From: F23-B02 sp963613665
GTDB taxonomy: Bacteria; Bacillota; Clostridia; Oscillospirales; Oscillospiraceae
Assembly: GCA_963613665.1 (NCBI GenBank)
Contig: CAVEAL010000012.1
Location: 1 to 64,000 of the forward strand
Reading direction: 5' to 3'
Length of the DNA: 64,000 bases
Positions 15,180 to 24,904 of the stretch are shown one piece after another. Made by a program: the position numbers and the translations under genes. The first letter of the stretch is position 1. The number at the start of each line of letters is the position of its first letter. Under the pieces are notes generated by a model. The model was not told the origin of the DNA and did no database searches. It saw nothing but the letters and a program-made list of their open reading frames with translations.

Positions 15180-16187
15180 ATGATCGTTCCCGTAAAGACC
15201 GACACATGGGATTATGATATAGTGCTCGAGCCCGGCGCTCTCGGCAGAGCGGGCGAGCTTTTGAATCTGCGCCGCCGCGTGCTGATCGTAACGGACAGCG
15301 GCGTGCCGGAGCGCTATGCCGAATGCGTCGCCGCGCAGTGCGAAAAAGCCGTGACCGTGACTGTTCCGCAGGGCGAAAAAAGCAAATGCTTTGACGAGCT
15401 TCAGCATATTTTAAAGGCTATGCTCGACAACTCCTTTACAAGAGGCGACTGCGTAGTCGCCGTCGGCGGCGGAGTGGTGGGTGATCTGAGCGGCTTTGCG
15501 GCATCCTGCTATATGCGCGGCGTGGATTTTTACAATATCCCCACCACGCTCCTGTCGCAGGTCGATTCGTCCATCGGCGGCAAAACGGCCATCGACTTTG
15601 AAGGCGTCAAGAACATCGTCGGCGCGTTTTATCAGCCGCGCAAGGTCATCATAGATCCCGAGGTTCTGTCCACGCTCTCGCGCCGCCAGCTCATGGCGGG
15701 GCTCTGCGAGGCGATAAAAATGGCCGCGACGAGCGATGCGGAGCTGTTTTCACTCATTGAGCGCAGCACGGAGCTCACGGCAGACCTGCCGGAGATAATT
15801 TACCGTGCGCTCATGATAAAAAAGAAGGTCGTCGAGCTTGATCCGCGCGAGACGGGACTGCGGAAGATACTGAATTTCGGCCATACAATAGGTCACGCGG
15901 TCGAAAGCTTTAACGGAGGCAGGCTTCTGCACGGCGAGTGCGTCGCGCTCGGTATGCTGCCGATGAGCGGGACTTATCCGCGCACGCGGATAAAGGAGCT
16001 TCTTGAAAAATACGGCGTGCCGACGGAGATAGAGCAGTCGCCCGAAGAGCTGCTGCCGTATCTTATGCACGATAAGAAAATGGCCGCGGACGGGATATCT
16101 GCCGTCATTGTAGAGGAGATAGGTTCGTTTACTCTCTGCCGCATGAGCGCCGGAGAGATACTCTCGCGGCTGGAGGGAGCAAAATGA
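15180..16187 (+). CDS. aroB: 3-dehydroquinate synthase
   Basis: 335 residues. NAD- and metal-dependent conversion of DAHP to 3-dehydroquinate, the second shikimate step. It shows GGGVVGDLSGFAA, the TTLLSQVDSSIGGKTAID nucleotide and substrate region, and the metal-binding NFGHTIGHAVE. The start (protein MIVPVKTDTWDYDI) is eight bases after the pheA stop. The stop overlaps aroC by four bases. Slightly shorter than many AroB proteins but with all core motifs. Confidence 0.95.
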   Translation: MIVPVKTDTWDYDIVLEPGALGRAGELLNLRRRVLIVTDSGVPERYAECVAAQCEKAVTVTVPQGEKSKCFDELQHILKAMLDNSFTRGDCVVAVGGGVVGDLSGFAASCYMRGVDFYNIPTTLLSQVDSSIGGKTAIDFEGVKNIVGAFYQPRKVIIDPEVLSTLSRRQLMAGLCEAIKMAATSDAELFSLIERSTELTADLPEIIYRALMIKKKVVELDPRETGLRKILNFGHTIGHAVESFNGGRLLHGECVALGMLPMSGTYPRTRIKELLEKYGVPTEIEQSPEELLPYLMHDKKMAADGISAVIVEEIGSFTLCRMSAGEILSRLEGAK

Positions 16188-17284
16188 AAAACACATTCGG
16201 CCAGAGCATCTGCCTGACGCTGTTCGGCGAAAGCCACGGCGAGGCGATAGGCTGCGTCATAGACGGCCTTGCGCCGGGAATAGCCGTCGATGAGGGCTAC
16301 ATTGCCCGTAAGCTCGAGCAGCGCCGTCCTTCCTCGCCGCTGGACACGCCGCGCAGGGAAAAAGACGAATTTAAGATAATAAGCGGCGTTTTTAACGGCA
16401 GAACGACCGGCACGCCGCTGTGCATCGTCATTCCCAACGAGAACACCCGCAGCGGCGATTACGGCTACGGCCTGCCGCGCCCCTCACATGCGGATTACGC
16501 GGCTTACCGCAAGTACCGCGGCTTTGAGGACTACCGCGGCGGCGGACATTTTTCCGGCAGGGTCACGGCGGCGCTCGTGGCAGCCGGAGGCGTGCTCATA
16601 CCGGCGCTCGAGGGCATCGGCATAAGCCTTGCAACGCACATATATAAATGCGCCGGCGTCTGCGACCGCGCCGCAGGCGACGTGAAAAGCGATATACGGA
16701 CGCTTTCGGGAAAGAGCTTTCCCGTCCTCGACGATGAGCGCGGGGGCGAGATGGCGCAGCGCATACTCGAGGCAAGAGAGGCCTCCGACAGTGTCGGAGG
16801 CGTGACCGAAACGCTCATCTGCGGCGTTCCGGCGGGCGTCGGCGAGCCGTGGTTTGACAGCGTGGAGAGTCTAATATCACACGCTGCGTTTTCCCTCGGC
16901 GGGGTCAAGGGCATTGAGTTCGGCGCGGGCTTTGCCGCGGCGGATATGCGCGGCAGCGAATGCAACGATCCGTTCAGAATGGAAAACGGCAGGGTCGTGA
17001 CGAAAACCAACAACTCCGGCGGCATAAACGGAGGCATCACAAACGGTATGCCCATCGTTTTCCGCTGCGCCGTGAAGCCGACGCCCTCGATAGCGAGAGC
17101 TCAGGAAACGGTGGATCTTTTGAAAAACGAAAATGCTGAGCTGAGCATACACGGACGGCACGATCCGGCGATAATCCGCAGGATATGCCCGGTGCTCGAC
17201 AGCGTCGCGGCGCTGTGTCTTGCCGATATGCTGAGCCTGAGATACGGCACGGACGTGCTGACGAAGGGAGTGCCCACAGAATGA
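16184..17284 (+). CDS. aroC: Chorismate synthase
   Basis: 366 residues. FMN-dependent elimination of phosphate from EPSP to give chorismate. Seen are GESHGEAIGCVIDGLAPG near the N terminus, RRPSSPLDTPRREKDEF, the YRGGGHFSGRVTAAL segment and NNSGGINGGITNGMPI. Length and motif order are normal. It is embedded between aroB and the aroE-aroK fusion with four-base overlaps on both sides, so translation is likely coupled. Confidence 0.96.
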   Translation: MKNTFGQSICLTLFGESHGEAIGCVIDGLAPGIAVDEGYIARKLEQRRPSSPLDTPRREKDEFKIISGVFNGRTTGTPLCIVIPNENTRSGDYGYGLPRPSHADYAAYRKYRGFEDYRGGGHFSGRVTAALVAAGGVLIPALEGIGISLATHIYKCAGVCDRAAGDVKSDIRTLSGKSFPVLDDERGGEMAQRILEAREASDSVGGVTETLICGVPAGVGEPWFDSVESLISHAAFSLGGVKGIEFGAGFAAADMRGSECNDPFRMENGRVVTKTNNSGGINGGITNGMPIVFRCAVKPTPSIARAQETVDLLKNENAELSIHGRHDPAIIRRICPVLDSVAALCLADMLSLRYGTDVLTKGVPTE

Positions 17285-18519
17285 AATACGGACTTATAGG
17301 CGAGCATCTGACGCACAGCTATTCCTGCGAGATACATGCGCAGATCGCCGGCTACGAATACGAGCTGCACGAGGTCGAGCCGTCAAAGCTCGGCGAGTTC
17401 ATGACAAAGCGCGAGTTCAATGCCATAAACGTGACGATACCATATAAGCAGGCCGTGATCCCCTATCTTGACGGGATATCCGAAACGGCAGAGCGCATAG
17501 GTGCGGTGAATACCGTCGTAAACCGCGGCGGCAGGCTCTTCGGCGACAATACCGACTTTGCCGGAATGCTCGCGCTTGCAAAGCACGCGGGCGTTGACAT
17601 GAAGGGGAAGAAGGTGCTTATCCTCGGAACGGGCGGCGCGTCGAAAACAGGCCGTGCGCTGGCGGAATACATGGGCGCGGAGAGCGTTTATTACGTCTCG
17701 CGCTCGGGTAAGGACGGCAGCATAAGCTATGAGCAGGCTGCGGCCGGGCACGGCGATGCGCAGATCATCATAAACGCAACGCCAGTGGGCATGTTCCCGA
17801 AAACCGGCGGCTGTCCGATCGATATTTCGGCATTTCCGAGGCTCGAGGGCGTGCTCGATGCGATATATAACCCCCTGCGCACAAATCTCGTCCTCGACGC
17901 GCAGTCGCGCGGCATCGCGGCAGAGGGAGGACTGTACATGCTCTCGGCGCAGGCGGTGCACGCCTCGGCGATATTCCTCGATAAGCCGCTTGATGAGAGC
18001 CTTGTTGAAAAAGCGTTTAAGAGCGTGAAAAACGACAAGCTCAACATAGTCCTTGTCGGTATGCCCACGAGCGGCAAGACCACCGTGGGCGGCATCCTCG
18101 CCGAAAAATGCGGCAGGGAGCTTGCCGATACGGACGAGTATATAATCCGAAGGATCGGCATGCCGATATCCGACTTCTTTGCAAAATACGGCGAGGCGGA
18201 GTTCCGGCGCATCGAAAAGGAGACGATCGCCTCTCTTTCCTCGACCGGCGGCAGGATCATTGCAACCGGCGGCGGAGCGGTGCTCGACCCGGATAACGTA
18301 CGCGCACTCAGGCAGAACGGCGTTATCGTGTTTCTTGACAGGAGCCTCAATAACCTCGTCGCGGCTGATGACAGGCCGCTTGCCTCGCGCCGCGACGCAC
18401 TTGAGAGGCTCTACTCGCAGCGCTATGACATATACTGCGCCGCAGCCGAGCTGCACATCAATGCAGACGTAACGCCGGAGGAGGAAGCCGACACTATACT
18501 CAAGGAGCTGGGCATATGA
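17281..18519 (+). CDS. aroEK: Fused shikimate dehydrogenase / shikimate kinase
   Basis: 412 residues in one frame. The AroE part (about 1-250) has NVTIPYK at 50-56, DNTDFAG at 89-95, GTGGASK at 116-122 and INATPVGM. The AroK part (about 253-412) has the P-loop GMPTSGKTT at 260-268, DTDEYI, FRRIEKE, GGGAVL and the RPLA lid segment. It would reduce 3-dehydroshikimate and then phosphorylate shikimate. Separate genes are the norm in bacteria. There is no stop, frameshift or ribosome site at the junction, so the fusion looks real. The start overlaps the aroC stop. Confidence 0.93.
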   Translation: MKYGLIGEHLTHSYSCEIHAQIAGYEYELHEVEPSKLGEFMTKREFNAINVTIPYKQAVIPYLDGISETAERIGAVNTVVNRGGRLFGDNTDFAGMLALAKHAGVDMKGKKVLILGTGGASKTGRALAEYMGAESVYYVSRSGKDGSISYEQAAAGHGDAQIIINATPVGMFPKTGGCPIDISAFPRLEGVLDAIYNPLRTNLVLDAQSRGIAAEGGLYMLSAQAVHASAIFLDKPLDESLVEKAFKSVKNDKLNIVLVGMPTSGKTTVGGILAEKCGRELADTDEYIIRRIGMPISDFFAKYGEAEFRRIEKETIASLSSTGGRIIATGGGAVLDPDNVRALRQNGVIVFLDRSLNNLVAADDRPLASRRDALERLYSQRYDIYCAAAELHINADVTPEEEADTILKELGI

Positions 18520-18959
18520 AAATACTCGTACTCAACGGACCGAACATCAACATTCTCGGCATACGAGAGCCGGATATATACGGCAAAAGAAGCTACAGGG
18601 AGCTTCTTGAGATGATAAGTACACACGCCTCGGAAAAGGGCGTGGAGGCGGAATTTTACCAGTCAAACCACGAGGGAGATCTCGTGGACGCGATACAGAA
18701 GGCGTATTTTGACGGCGTGGACGGCATCGTATTTAACCCCGCTGCATATACGCACACCTCGGTGGCCATTGCCGATGCCGTCAAGGGCGTCGGTATACCG
18801 ACGGTGGAGGTGCACATCTCGGAGGTGTCCGAGCGTGAGGCCTTCCGTCAGGTGAGCTATATCCGCTCCGCCGCCGTTAAGACGATCTGCGGCCACGGCC
18901 TTGAGGGCTACAACGAGGCGCTCGACTTTCTTGTTGAATATATCGGAGACAAAAAATGA
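18516..18959 (+). CDS. aroQ: Type II 3-dehydroquinate dehydratase
   Basis: 147 residues. Dehydrates 3-dehydroquinate to 3-dehydroshikimate through an enolate, without a Schiff base. The family motifs are LNGPNINILG, the flexible lid with PDIYG, YQSNHEGDLVDAIQ, NPAAYTHTSVAI, and VEVHISEVSEREAFR holding the catalytic His. It overlaps both neighbours by four bases. Confidence 0.96.
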   Translation: MKILVLNGPNINILGIREPDIYGKRSYRELLEMISTHASEKGVEAEFYQSNHEGDLVDAIQKAYFDGVDGIVFNPAAYTHTSVAIADAVKGVGIPTVEVHISEVSEREAFRQVSYIRSAAVKTICGHGLEGYNEALDFLVEYIGDKK

Positions 18960-20164
18960 AGCTTAAAATAAGCCCGTCGCAGCTTTGCGGCGAGATAAAA
19001 GCGCCGCCGTCAAAAAGCTATGCCCACAGGATGCTGATCTGCGCCGCCCTTGCCGGCGGCGAGAGCAGGATAAGCGGCATTTCCGGCAGCGAGGACATGC
19101 TCGCAACGCTCGACTGCATCGAGGCGCTCGGCGCGAGGTATGAAATGCACGGCGGCACCGTGACGGTGCGCGGACGCAGCGGCAAAACGCCGGAGGGTGC
19201 GGTACTGCGCTGCCGCGAGAGCGGGAGCACGCTGCGCTTTATGATACCGCCGGCGCTCACCGGCGCAACGGTGCGCTTTGAGGGCACGCAGCGGCTGCTT
19301 GAGCGCGGCATCGGCATATACGAGGAGCTCCTCGGCGCCAAGGGCATCAAAATAAAAAAGGACGGGAACGGCATAGAAATGAGCGGCGCGCTCGAAGCCG
19401 GAGACTATGTCCTGCGCGGCGATGTGAGCAGTCAGTTCATAACGGGACTGCTGTTCGCACTGCCGGAAAAGCGCGGCGAGAGCACGGTCAGGGTGCTTCC
19501 GCCGGTGGAGAGCAGGGCGTATATAGACATAACGCTCGATACACTGCGCTCGTTCGGCATCGAGGCGGCAGAGCCGGAGAAAAATCTCTTTGTTATCCCC
19601 GGCGGGCAGATATATATACCCGCCGATATGACGGTCGAGGGCGACTGGTCAAACGCTGCGGCGCTCAAGGCGTTTGACCTCGTCGGCGGCAGCGTCAGGG
19701 TGACGGGGCTCCGGACGGACAGCATTCAGGGCGACAGGGTCTGCCTTGAATATTTCGAAAGGCTCAGGGAGCCGGGAGCGGTGCTCGATATATCCGGCTG
19801 CCCCGACCTCGGCCCCGTGCTGTTTGCCCTCGCGGCGGCCATGGGTCACGGCGCTTCCTTCACGGGAACGCGCAGGCTCCGCATAAAGGAAAGCGACAGA
19901 GCGGCGGCCATGGCGCAGGAAATGAGCGCCTTCGGTATAGAAACCGTTCTTTCGGAGAACACCGCCGTCATAAAGCCGGGGCGGCTCAGAGCACCCGTGC
20001 GCGAGCTTTCGGCGCACAACGATCACCGCATCGTCATGGCGCTCACTATCCTTTGCAGCGTCACCGGCGGAGTTATAGACGGCGTGCAGGCGGTCAACAA
20101 GAGCTATCCGGGATATTTTGACGATCTCGCTTCGCTCGGATTGGAGACGGAATATGAAGCTTGA
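18956..20164 (+). CDS. aroA: 3-phosphoshikimate 1-carboxyvinyltransferase (EPSP synthase)
   Basis: 402 residues. Transfers enolpyruvate from PEP to shikimate 3-phosphate. Visible are PPSKSYAHRML near the N terminus, ESGSTLRFM at the inter-domain region, SSQFITGLL, DWSNAAALKAF, RLRIKESDRAAAM and the C-terminal AHNDHRIVMAL. The SGSTLRFM segment differs slightly from the common SGTxxR form; no claim on inhibitor sensitivity is made. It overlaps the start of tyrA by 11 bases. Confidence 0.95.
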   Translation: MKLKISPSQLCGEIKAPPSKSYAHRMLICAALAGGESRISGISGSEDMLATLDCIEALGARYEMHGGTVTVRGRSGKTPEGAVLRCRESGSTLRFMIPPALTGATVRFEGTQRLLERGIGIYEELLGAKGIKIKKDGNGIEMSGALEAGDYVLRGDVSSQFITGLLFALPEKRGESTVRVLPPVESRAYIDITLDTLRSFGIEAAEPEKNLFVIPGGQIYIPADMTVEGDWSNAAALKAFDLVGGSVRVTGLRTDSIQGDRVCLEYFERLREPGAVLDISGCPDLGPVLFALAAAMGHGASFTGTRRLRIKESDRAAAMAQEMSAFGIETVLSENTAVIKPGRLRAPVRELSAHNDHRIVMALTILCSVTGGVIDGVQAVNKSYPGYFDDLASLGLETEYEA

Positions 20165-21029
20165 TAAAAACACGAAGATACTGATACTCGGACTCGGGCT
20201 TATGGGCGGCAGCTATGCCGAGAGTCTGACGGCGCACGGCTTTGAGGTCGGCGCGATTGCCCGCAGGCAGGAGACGATAGACTATGCCCTGCGCGAGGGA
20301 ATGATAAAAAGCGGCCGGGCGGAGATAGACCCCGCTTACATCGCGCAGTTCGATCTGCTCATTTTTGCGATGTATCCGCACGCCTTTGTCGAGTGGATAG
20401 AAAACTATCAGCAGTATATAAAGCCAAACGCCCTTATCACCGACGTAACGGGCGTAAAATGCAGCATCATATATAAGATCCAGGATATGCTGCGTCCCGA
20501 TCTTGAGTACATCGGAGCGCACCCCATGGCCGGCCGCGAGTGCAGCGGCGTTGAAAATGCGCGCATGGAGATATTCGAGGGCGCAAACTATATCGTAACG
20601 CCCACGGATAAAAACACGCCGGAGGCCATAGAGGCCTGCCGCGAGCTCGGCAGGATAATGGGCTTTCGCATGATAGCCGAGCTCACGCCGGAAAAGCACG
20701 ACGAGATGATAGGCTTCCTTTCCCAGCTTGCCCACTGCATCGCGGTGTCGCTGATGGTGTGCAAGGATTCAAAGCATCTGGTCGATTACACCGGCGACTC
20801 GTTCCGCGATCTTACGCGCATAGCGAAGATAAACGACGAGATGTGGAGCGAGCTGTTTCTGCTCAACAGCTCCGAGCTCGTGCGGCAGATGGATCTTTTC
20901 ACCGAAAAGTTTGAGCTCATGCGCAACAGCATAGCCTCCGGCGACAGGGAGACCATCCGCGAGATGATGCGCCTTTCCACCGAACGCAGAAAATACTTTG
21001 ACGTAAAAAAAGAGGATGACAGGTCATGA
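20154..21029 (+). CDS. tyrA: Prephenate dehydrogenase
   Basis: 291 residues. NAD(P)-dependent oxidative decarboxylation of prephenate to 4-hydroxyphenylpyruvate, the tyrosine branch. The Rossmann motif GLGLMGGSYAESL lies near residue 12, followed by TDVTGVK and the catalytic-region GAHPMAGRECSG. The C-terminal half is helical; no ACT domain is visible, so feedback control may differ from PheA. The start (MKLDKNTKILILG) overlaps aroA. The stop overlaps the DAHP synthase start by four bases. Confidence 0.92.
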   Translation: MKLDKNTKILILGLGLMGGSYAESLTAHGFEVGAIARRQETIDYALREGMIKSGRAEIDPAYIAQFDLLIFAMYPHAFVEWIENYQQYIKPNALITDVTGVKCSIIYKIQDMLRPDLEYIGAHPMAGRECSGVENARMEIFEGANYIVTPTDKNTPEAIEACRELGRIMGFRMIAELTPEKHDEMIGFLSQLAHCIAVSLMVCKDSKHLVDYTGDSFRDLTRIAKINDEMWSELFLLNSSELVRQMDLFTEKFELMRNSIASGDRETIREMMRLSTERRKYFDVKKEDDRS

Positions 21030-22054
21030 ACATGGAATTTAAGAGAAAAATGCCCACCCCGCAGGCGGTCAAGGAGATGTACCCCATAACTCCGGAGCTT
21101 GCCGAGAGAAAAAAAGCGACGGATGCGGCGCTGAAGGCTATATTCACCGGCGAGGATAACAGGCTGATACTTATTATAGGTCCCTGCTCGGCCGACAGGG
21201 AGGACGCGGTGCTCGACTATATATCGCGCCTGCGCACCGTTCAGGAGAAGGTAGCCGACAAGATACTCATCGTGCCGCGCGTTTACACCAATAAGCCCCG
21301 CACGACCGGCGACGGCTACAAGGGCATGCTTCATCAGCCCGATCCCAACAGCTCGCCGGATATGCTGCGCGGCCTTATCGCCATACGCAAGATGCATATG
21401 AAGGTACTTGCCGAGACGGGCTTTTCCTGTGCCGACGAGATGCTGTATCCGGAAAATCATCACTATCTGTCGGACATGCTCAGCTATGTCGCCGTCGGCG
21501 CAAGATCTGTGGAAAACCAGCTGCACAGGCTCACCGCGAGCGGCCTCGATCTGCCGGTCGGCATGAAAAACCCGACGAGCGGAGACCTTTCGGTCATGAT
21601 GAACTCCATCACTGCCGCCCAGCATCCGCACACCTTCGTCTACTCCAACTGGGAGGTTCAGAGCAAGGGCAATCCCCTCGCGCATGCGATACTGCGCGGC
21701 TCGTCGAATAAGCACGGCAGAACGATACCGAACTACCACTACGAGGATATAAAGCTCCTGTGTGAGCTATACGCCAAAAGCGGCCTTAAAAATCCCGGTG
21801 TCGTCATCGACACCAACCACTCAAACTCCGGCAAGCAGTGGGACGAGCAGCCGCGCATTGCAAAGGAGATACTCCACAGCACGCGCCACTCGGACGATAT
21901 CCTGCGTCTCGTGAAGGGACTGATGATAGAGTCCTACATCGAGGACGGCAACCAGAAGCCCGACGGCGGCGTTTACGGCAAGAGCATAACCGACGCCTGC
22001 ATCGGCTGGGAAAAGACGGAGCGGCTCATATACGAACTGGCAGAACTCAGATGA
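21026..22054 (+). CDS. aroF: 3-deoxy-7-phosphoheptulonate synthase (DAHP synthase, type I)
   Basis: 342 residues. Condenses PEP and erythrose 4-phosphate, the first committed step of the shikimate pathway. Motifs: ILIIGPCSADRED, VPRVYTNKPRTTGDGYKGML, GARSVENQLHR, GMKNPTSGD, VIDTNHSNSGKQW and IEDGNQKP. It is the AroFGH-like type Ialpha form, often feedback-inhibited; the isoform specificity cannot be read here. Placed near the operon end although it catalyses the first step. Confidence 0.94.
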   Translation: MNMEFKRKMPTPQAVKEMYPITPELAERKKATDAALKAIFTGEDNRLILIIGPCSADREDAVLDYISRLRTVQEKVADKILIVPRVYTNKPRTTGDGYKGMLHQPDPNSSPDMLRGLIAIRKMHMKVLAETGFSCADEMLYPENHHYLSDMLSYVAVGARSVENQLHRLTASGLDLPVGMKNPTSGDLSVMMNSITAAQHPHTFVYSNWEVQSKGNPLAHAILRGSSNKHGRTIPNYHYEDIKLLCELYAKSGLKNPGVVIDTNHSNSGKQWDEQPRIAKEILHSTRHSDDILRLVKGLMIESYIEDGNQKPDGGVYGKSITDACIGWEKTERLIYELAELR

Positions 22055-22070
22055 TAGAGGAGGAAAGACC

Positions 22071-23261
22071 ATGATAGCAGAAAAAATGCTCGCCCTCGGC
22101 AAAAGCGAAAGCGAGATACGCGCCATCGCCGCTTATGCGGACAAGCGCCGCAGCAAGATCGGCAGCGAAAATGTTTTTGATTTCAGCATCGGAAACCCCA
22201 ACGTTCCCGCGCCGGAGAAGGTGAAGGATACGCTCGTTGAGCTTCTCCGAAACGAGGAGAGTCTTGCCCTTCACGGCTACACCGCGGCTCCCGGCGCGAT
22301 GGCCGCGCGGAAGGCCGCAGCGCGTCAGGAGAGCGAAAGAGCCGGATACGAGATACCGGCGGAGAGCATATATCTGACCTCCGGCGCGTCCTCGTCGCTG
22401 TCGATAGTCATGTCGGCGCTCGTGCGCGAGGGCGAGAAGGTCGTGCTGCTCGCGCCGTTTTTCCCGGAGTACAGGGTCTTTGCCGAAAACGCAGGTGCGG
22501 AGGTCGTAACGGTGCCTCCGGCCGGCGACGATATGCAGCCGTTCATGGCGGCGTTTGAGGAGGCCGTTGAGCAGGGCGCTGCGGCGGTGATAATAAATTC
22601 GCCCAATAACCCCTCGGGCGCGGTCCTGAGCGAGCAGACGCTGCGGGTCATGGCAAAGATACTGACCGCCGCGCAGGCCGAGCAGGGCAGGAGCATATAT
22701 CTCATCGCCGACGAGCCCTACCGCGAGCTTGTTTACGGCAGTGCCGAGGTGCCGTTCGTTCCGGAAATTTATAACAACACCGTCGTGTGCTACTCATACT
22801 CCAAGAGCCTGTCACTGCCCGGTGAGAGGCTGGGCTATATAATGGTCCCGCCCTGCGTTGAGAACAGCGCAGATGTTTTTGCCGCCGTCTGCGGTGCGGG
22901 CAGGGCACTCGGCTATGTCTGTGCGCCGAGCCTCATGCAGCACATGCTCGTGCGCTGCGCAGACCTGAGACCGGATATAAGAAGCTACGCCAAAAACCGC
23001 GACACGCTGTATGATGCGCTCAGCTCCATGGGCTTTGACTGCGTAAAGCCTGACGGTGCGTTTTATCTGTTCGTAAAAGCGCCCGAGGGTGACAGTGCCG
23101 CCGGATTCTGCGAAAAGGCAAAGCGCTTTGAGATACTTCTCGTCCCGTCGGACAGCTTCGGCATCGGGGGCTATGCCCGCCTTGCCTACTGCGTGTCCGA
23201 AAGGACCGCCGAGGCATCGCTTCCGGCGTTTAAAAAGCTTGCAGAGCTCTATGGCTTGTAA
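22071..23261 (+). CDS. Class I/II PLP-dependent aminotransferase, probably for aromatic amino acids
   Basis: 396 residues, fold type I. It has the NPNVPAPE and GYTAAPG N-terminal segments, the NSPNNPSGAVL motif, DEPYRELVY for the PLP-binding Asp/Tyr, and YSYSKSLSLPGERLGY with the PLP lysine. Last gene of the operon, 16 bases after DAHP synthase with a GGAGG site, so the likely role is the final transamination of phenylpyruvate and 4-hydroxyphenylpyruvate. Specificity is inferred from context; an aspartate or alanine aminotransferase cannot be excluded. Followed directly by a terminator. Confidence 0.88.
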   Translation: MIAEKMLALGKSESEIRAIAAYADKRRSKIGSENVFDFSIGNPNVPAPEKVKDTLVELLRNEESLALHGYTAAPGAMAARKAAARQESERAGYEIPAESIYLTSGASSSLSIVMSALVREGEKVVLLAPFFPEYRVFAENAGAEVVTVPPAGDDMQPFMAAFEEAVEQGAAAVIINSPNNPSGAVLSEQTLRVMAKILTAAQAEQGRSIYLIADEPYRELVYGSAEVPFVPEIYNNTVVCYSYSKSLSLPGERLGYIMVPPCVENSADVFAAVCGAGRALGYVCAPSLMQHMLVRCADLRPDIRSYAKNRDTLYDALSSMGFDCVKPDGAFYLFVKAPEGDSAAGFCEKAKRFEILLVPSDSFGIGGYARLAYCVSERTAEASLPAFKKLAELYGL

Positions 23262-23269
23262 AAGAAAAA

Positions 23270-23301
23270 CTCCGTATGGGAAACCATACGGAGAATTTTT
23301 T
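23270..23301 (+). terminator. Terminator of the aro operon
   Basis: CTCCGTATGG and CCATACGGAG form a perfect 10-bp stem with a GAAA loop, followed by six T residues. It sits just past the end of the convergent ABC permease gene. Confidence 0.9.
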
Positions 23302-23308
23302 GACTGTA

Positions 23309-24904
23309 TCACAGATAGCGGAGCATCTCGCTGCCCTTAGAGAAGAGCCATCTGAGCTCAAGTACGGCGGCAAGGACGAAAACTGCGCAGACAAGCCATG
23401 CCGCCATCACCGCGCCGAGACTGGCCGACAGCAGATAGCAGCCGTAGCCGCCGAGCGCCGCCGCTATATAGCCGACGGAAATCGTGACGAGTATGTTCAG
23501 GTTCTGCTTTACGGCGGCGGTCTCGTTCTGCCAGCTGAGGTTAGGCTTCTCGAGCCCCAGCATGAGGCCGAGGGCTGCGGTGAAGAGCGTGAAGGCTGCC
23601 GGAAGCGCGAGGCATGCCGCGGCAGCAAGAGCCTCGGGGCGGAAAACGACGCAGATGCAGACCGAGCAGTACAGCGCCGGAACGGCCGTCAGCAGCAGAT
23701 GGAGCGTAAGCTTGGCATGCAGCAGCTCCTGCGGCCGCACGGGCAGCGACTGCGCTATCCACAGGCTTCTGCCTTCGAGCGAAACGGAGGGTGCGGTCAG
23801 GTCGTTCGTCGCACACAGAAGGCACACGCCGAAGCACAGGAGCACCGCGCACAGCCCGCCCGACACGGAAAGCATGGAGGCAAAGCTCAGAATATCCTGC
23901 CTTCGAATGATCAGAAGCGTGCCCGCGATAAGCAGCAGCGGTGTGCCGAGGACGCAGTTGAGCATGTACGTCGGGCTTGCCAGAAGCCTTGCGCTTTCCT
24001 TGAACAGAAGTGCCGAGGATGTGCTGCGCATTTTCGCTGTGCGTGAGCGGTAGACGCGCTTTGCGGTCTTGTCCGAGGCCGTCGCTATACTTATGAAGCT
24101 GCGCGACAGGACGGCATAGGTGGCGATAAACAGAGCACCCACTGCAAGCGTGAGATACAGCATAGAAAGCCCGTCGCCCGTGCCGCAGCGGCCGATCATG
24201 TACAGAATACCGGCAGAATCCCTGACCTTTTCGCCGATGAGCACGGCGTTTGAGATGAGCTCCTGCAAATAATCGGAGAGGTTGAAGAAGAAAAAGTAGT
24301 AGAAACCGAAGAACACGAGTGAGAGCAGAACAACGACGAGCGAGCGGTTCTTGAGGTGAACGCTTATGCGTGCGACCGCCCAGCCGAGGATGCAGGAGAG
24401 GATGCAGACGAATACGCTGACGAGCAGCGTCAGCAGCAGTGCGCCGGCAGCGCCCGAAAAGGCGGGCTTTACAACGATGAAATAGACGATATCGGCCGGC
24501 AGCATGACCACCGCGCTGAACATGAGCCCCATGAGGTACACTCCCGCCAGGCGCGATGCGAGTATATACCGCGCCGGCACCGGCAGCGAGAGCATGAGGT
24601 CGTTGTCCTTGGCCTTGTACAGGCTTGAATAGGTGTTGAACGCGCCGCCGAACACGCCAAGAAGCAGAGCCGTGAGCGTCATTATATCGAAATACAGCCA
24701 GTCGAGCCCGAGCCCGGCAAACGGCCTGCACAGGGTGTAGGACAGGTAGGTGAACATGCCGCCGATGACGACGATCATCAAAAGCGCGTACAGCAAAATG
24801 AGCAGTATGCTCGACGCTTTGGAGCGCGCGGTGCCTTTTTTGCGGTCGTAGAAAAAGCTGCTGTTGAGCTCATACAGCTGCTTGCGGATGAGTATCTTCA
24901 GCAT
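23309..24904 (-). CDS. ABC transporter permease, 12-TM-like
   Basis: 531 residues with about eleven or twelve hydrophobic segments. An N-terminal cytoplasmic stretch with LIRKQLYELNSSFFYDRKKG precedes the first helix. The pattern resembles ABC-2 type exporter permeases in Clostridia whose ATPase is encoded next door. Substrate is unknown. The start overlaps the end of the ATPase gene by seven bases, so the two form one minus-strand operon. It converges with the aro operon. Confidence 0.85.
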   Translation of the reverse strand: MLKILIRKQLYELNSSFFYDRKKGTARSKASSILLILLYALLMIVVIGGMFTYLSYTLCRPFAGLGLDWLYFDIMTLTALLLGVFGGAFNTYSSLYKAKDNDLMLSLPVPARYILASRLAGVYLMGLMFSAVVMLPADIVYFIVVKPAFSGAAGALLLTLLVSVFVCILSCILGWAVARISVHLKNRSLVVVLLSLVFFGFYYFFFFNLSDYLQELISNAVLIGEKVRDSAGILYMIGRCGTGDGLSMLYLTLAVGALFIATYAVLSRSFISIATASDKTAKRVYRSRTAKMRSTSSALLFKESARLLASPTYMLNCVLGTPLLLIAGTLLIIRRQDILSFASMLSVSGGLCAVLLCFGVCLLCATNDLTAPSVSLEGRSLWIAQSLPVRPQELLHAKLTLHLLLTAVPALYCSVCICVVFRPEALAAAACLALPAAFTLFTAALGLMLGLEKPNLSWQNETAAVKQNLNILVTISVGYIAAALGGYGCYLLSASLGAVMAAWLVCAVFVLAAVLELRWLFSKGSEMLRYL

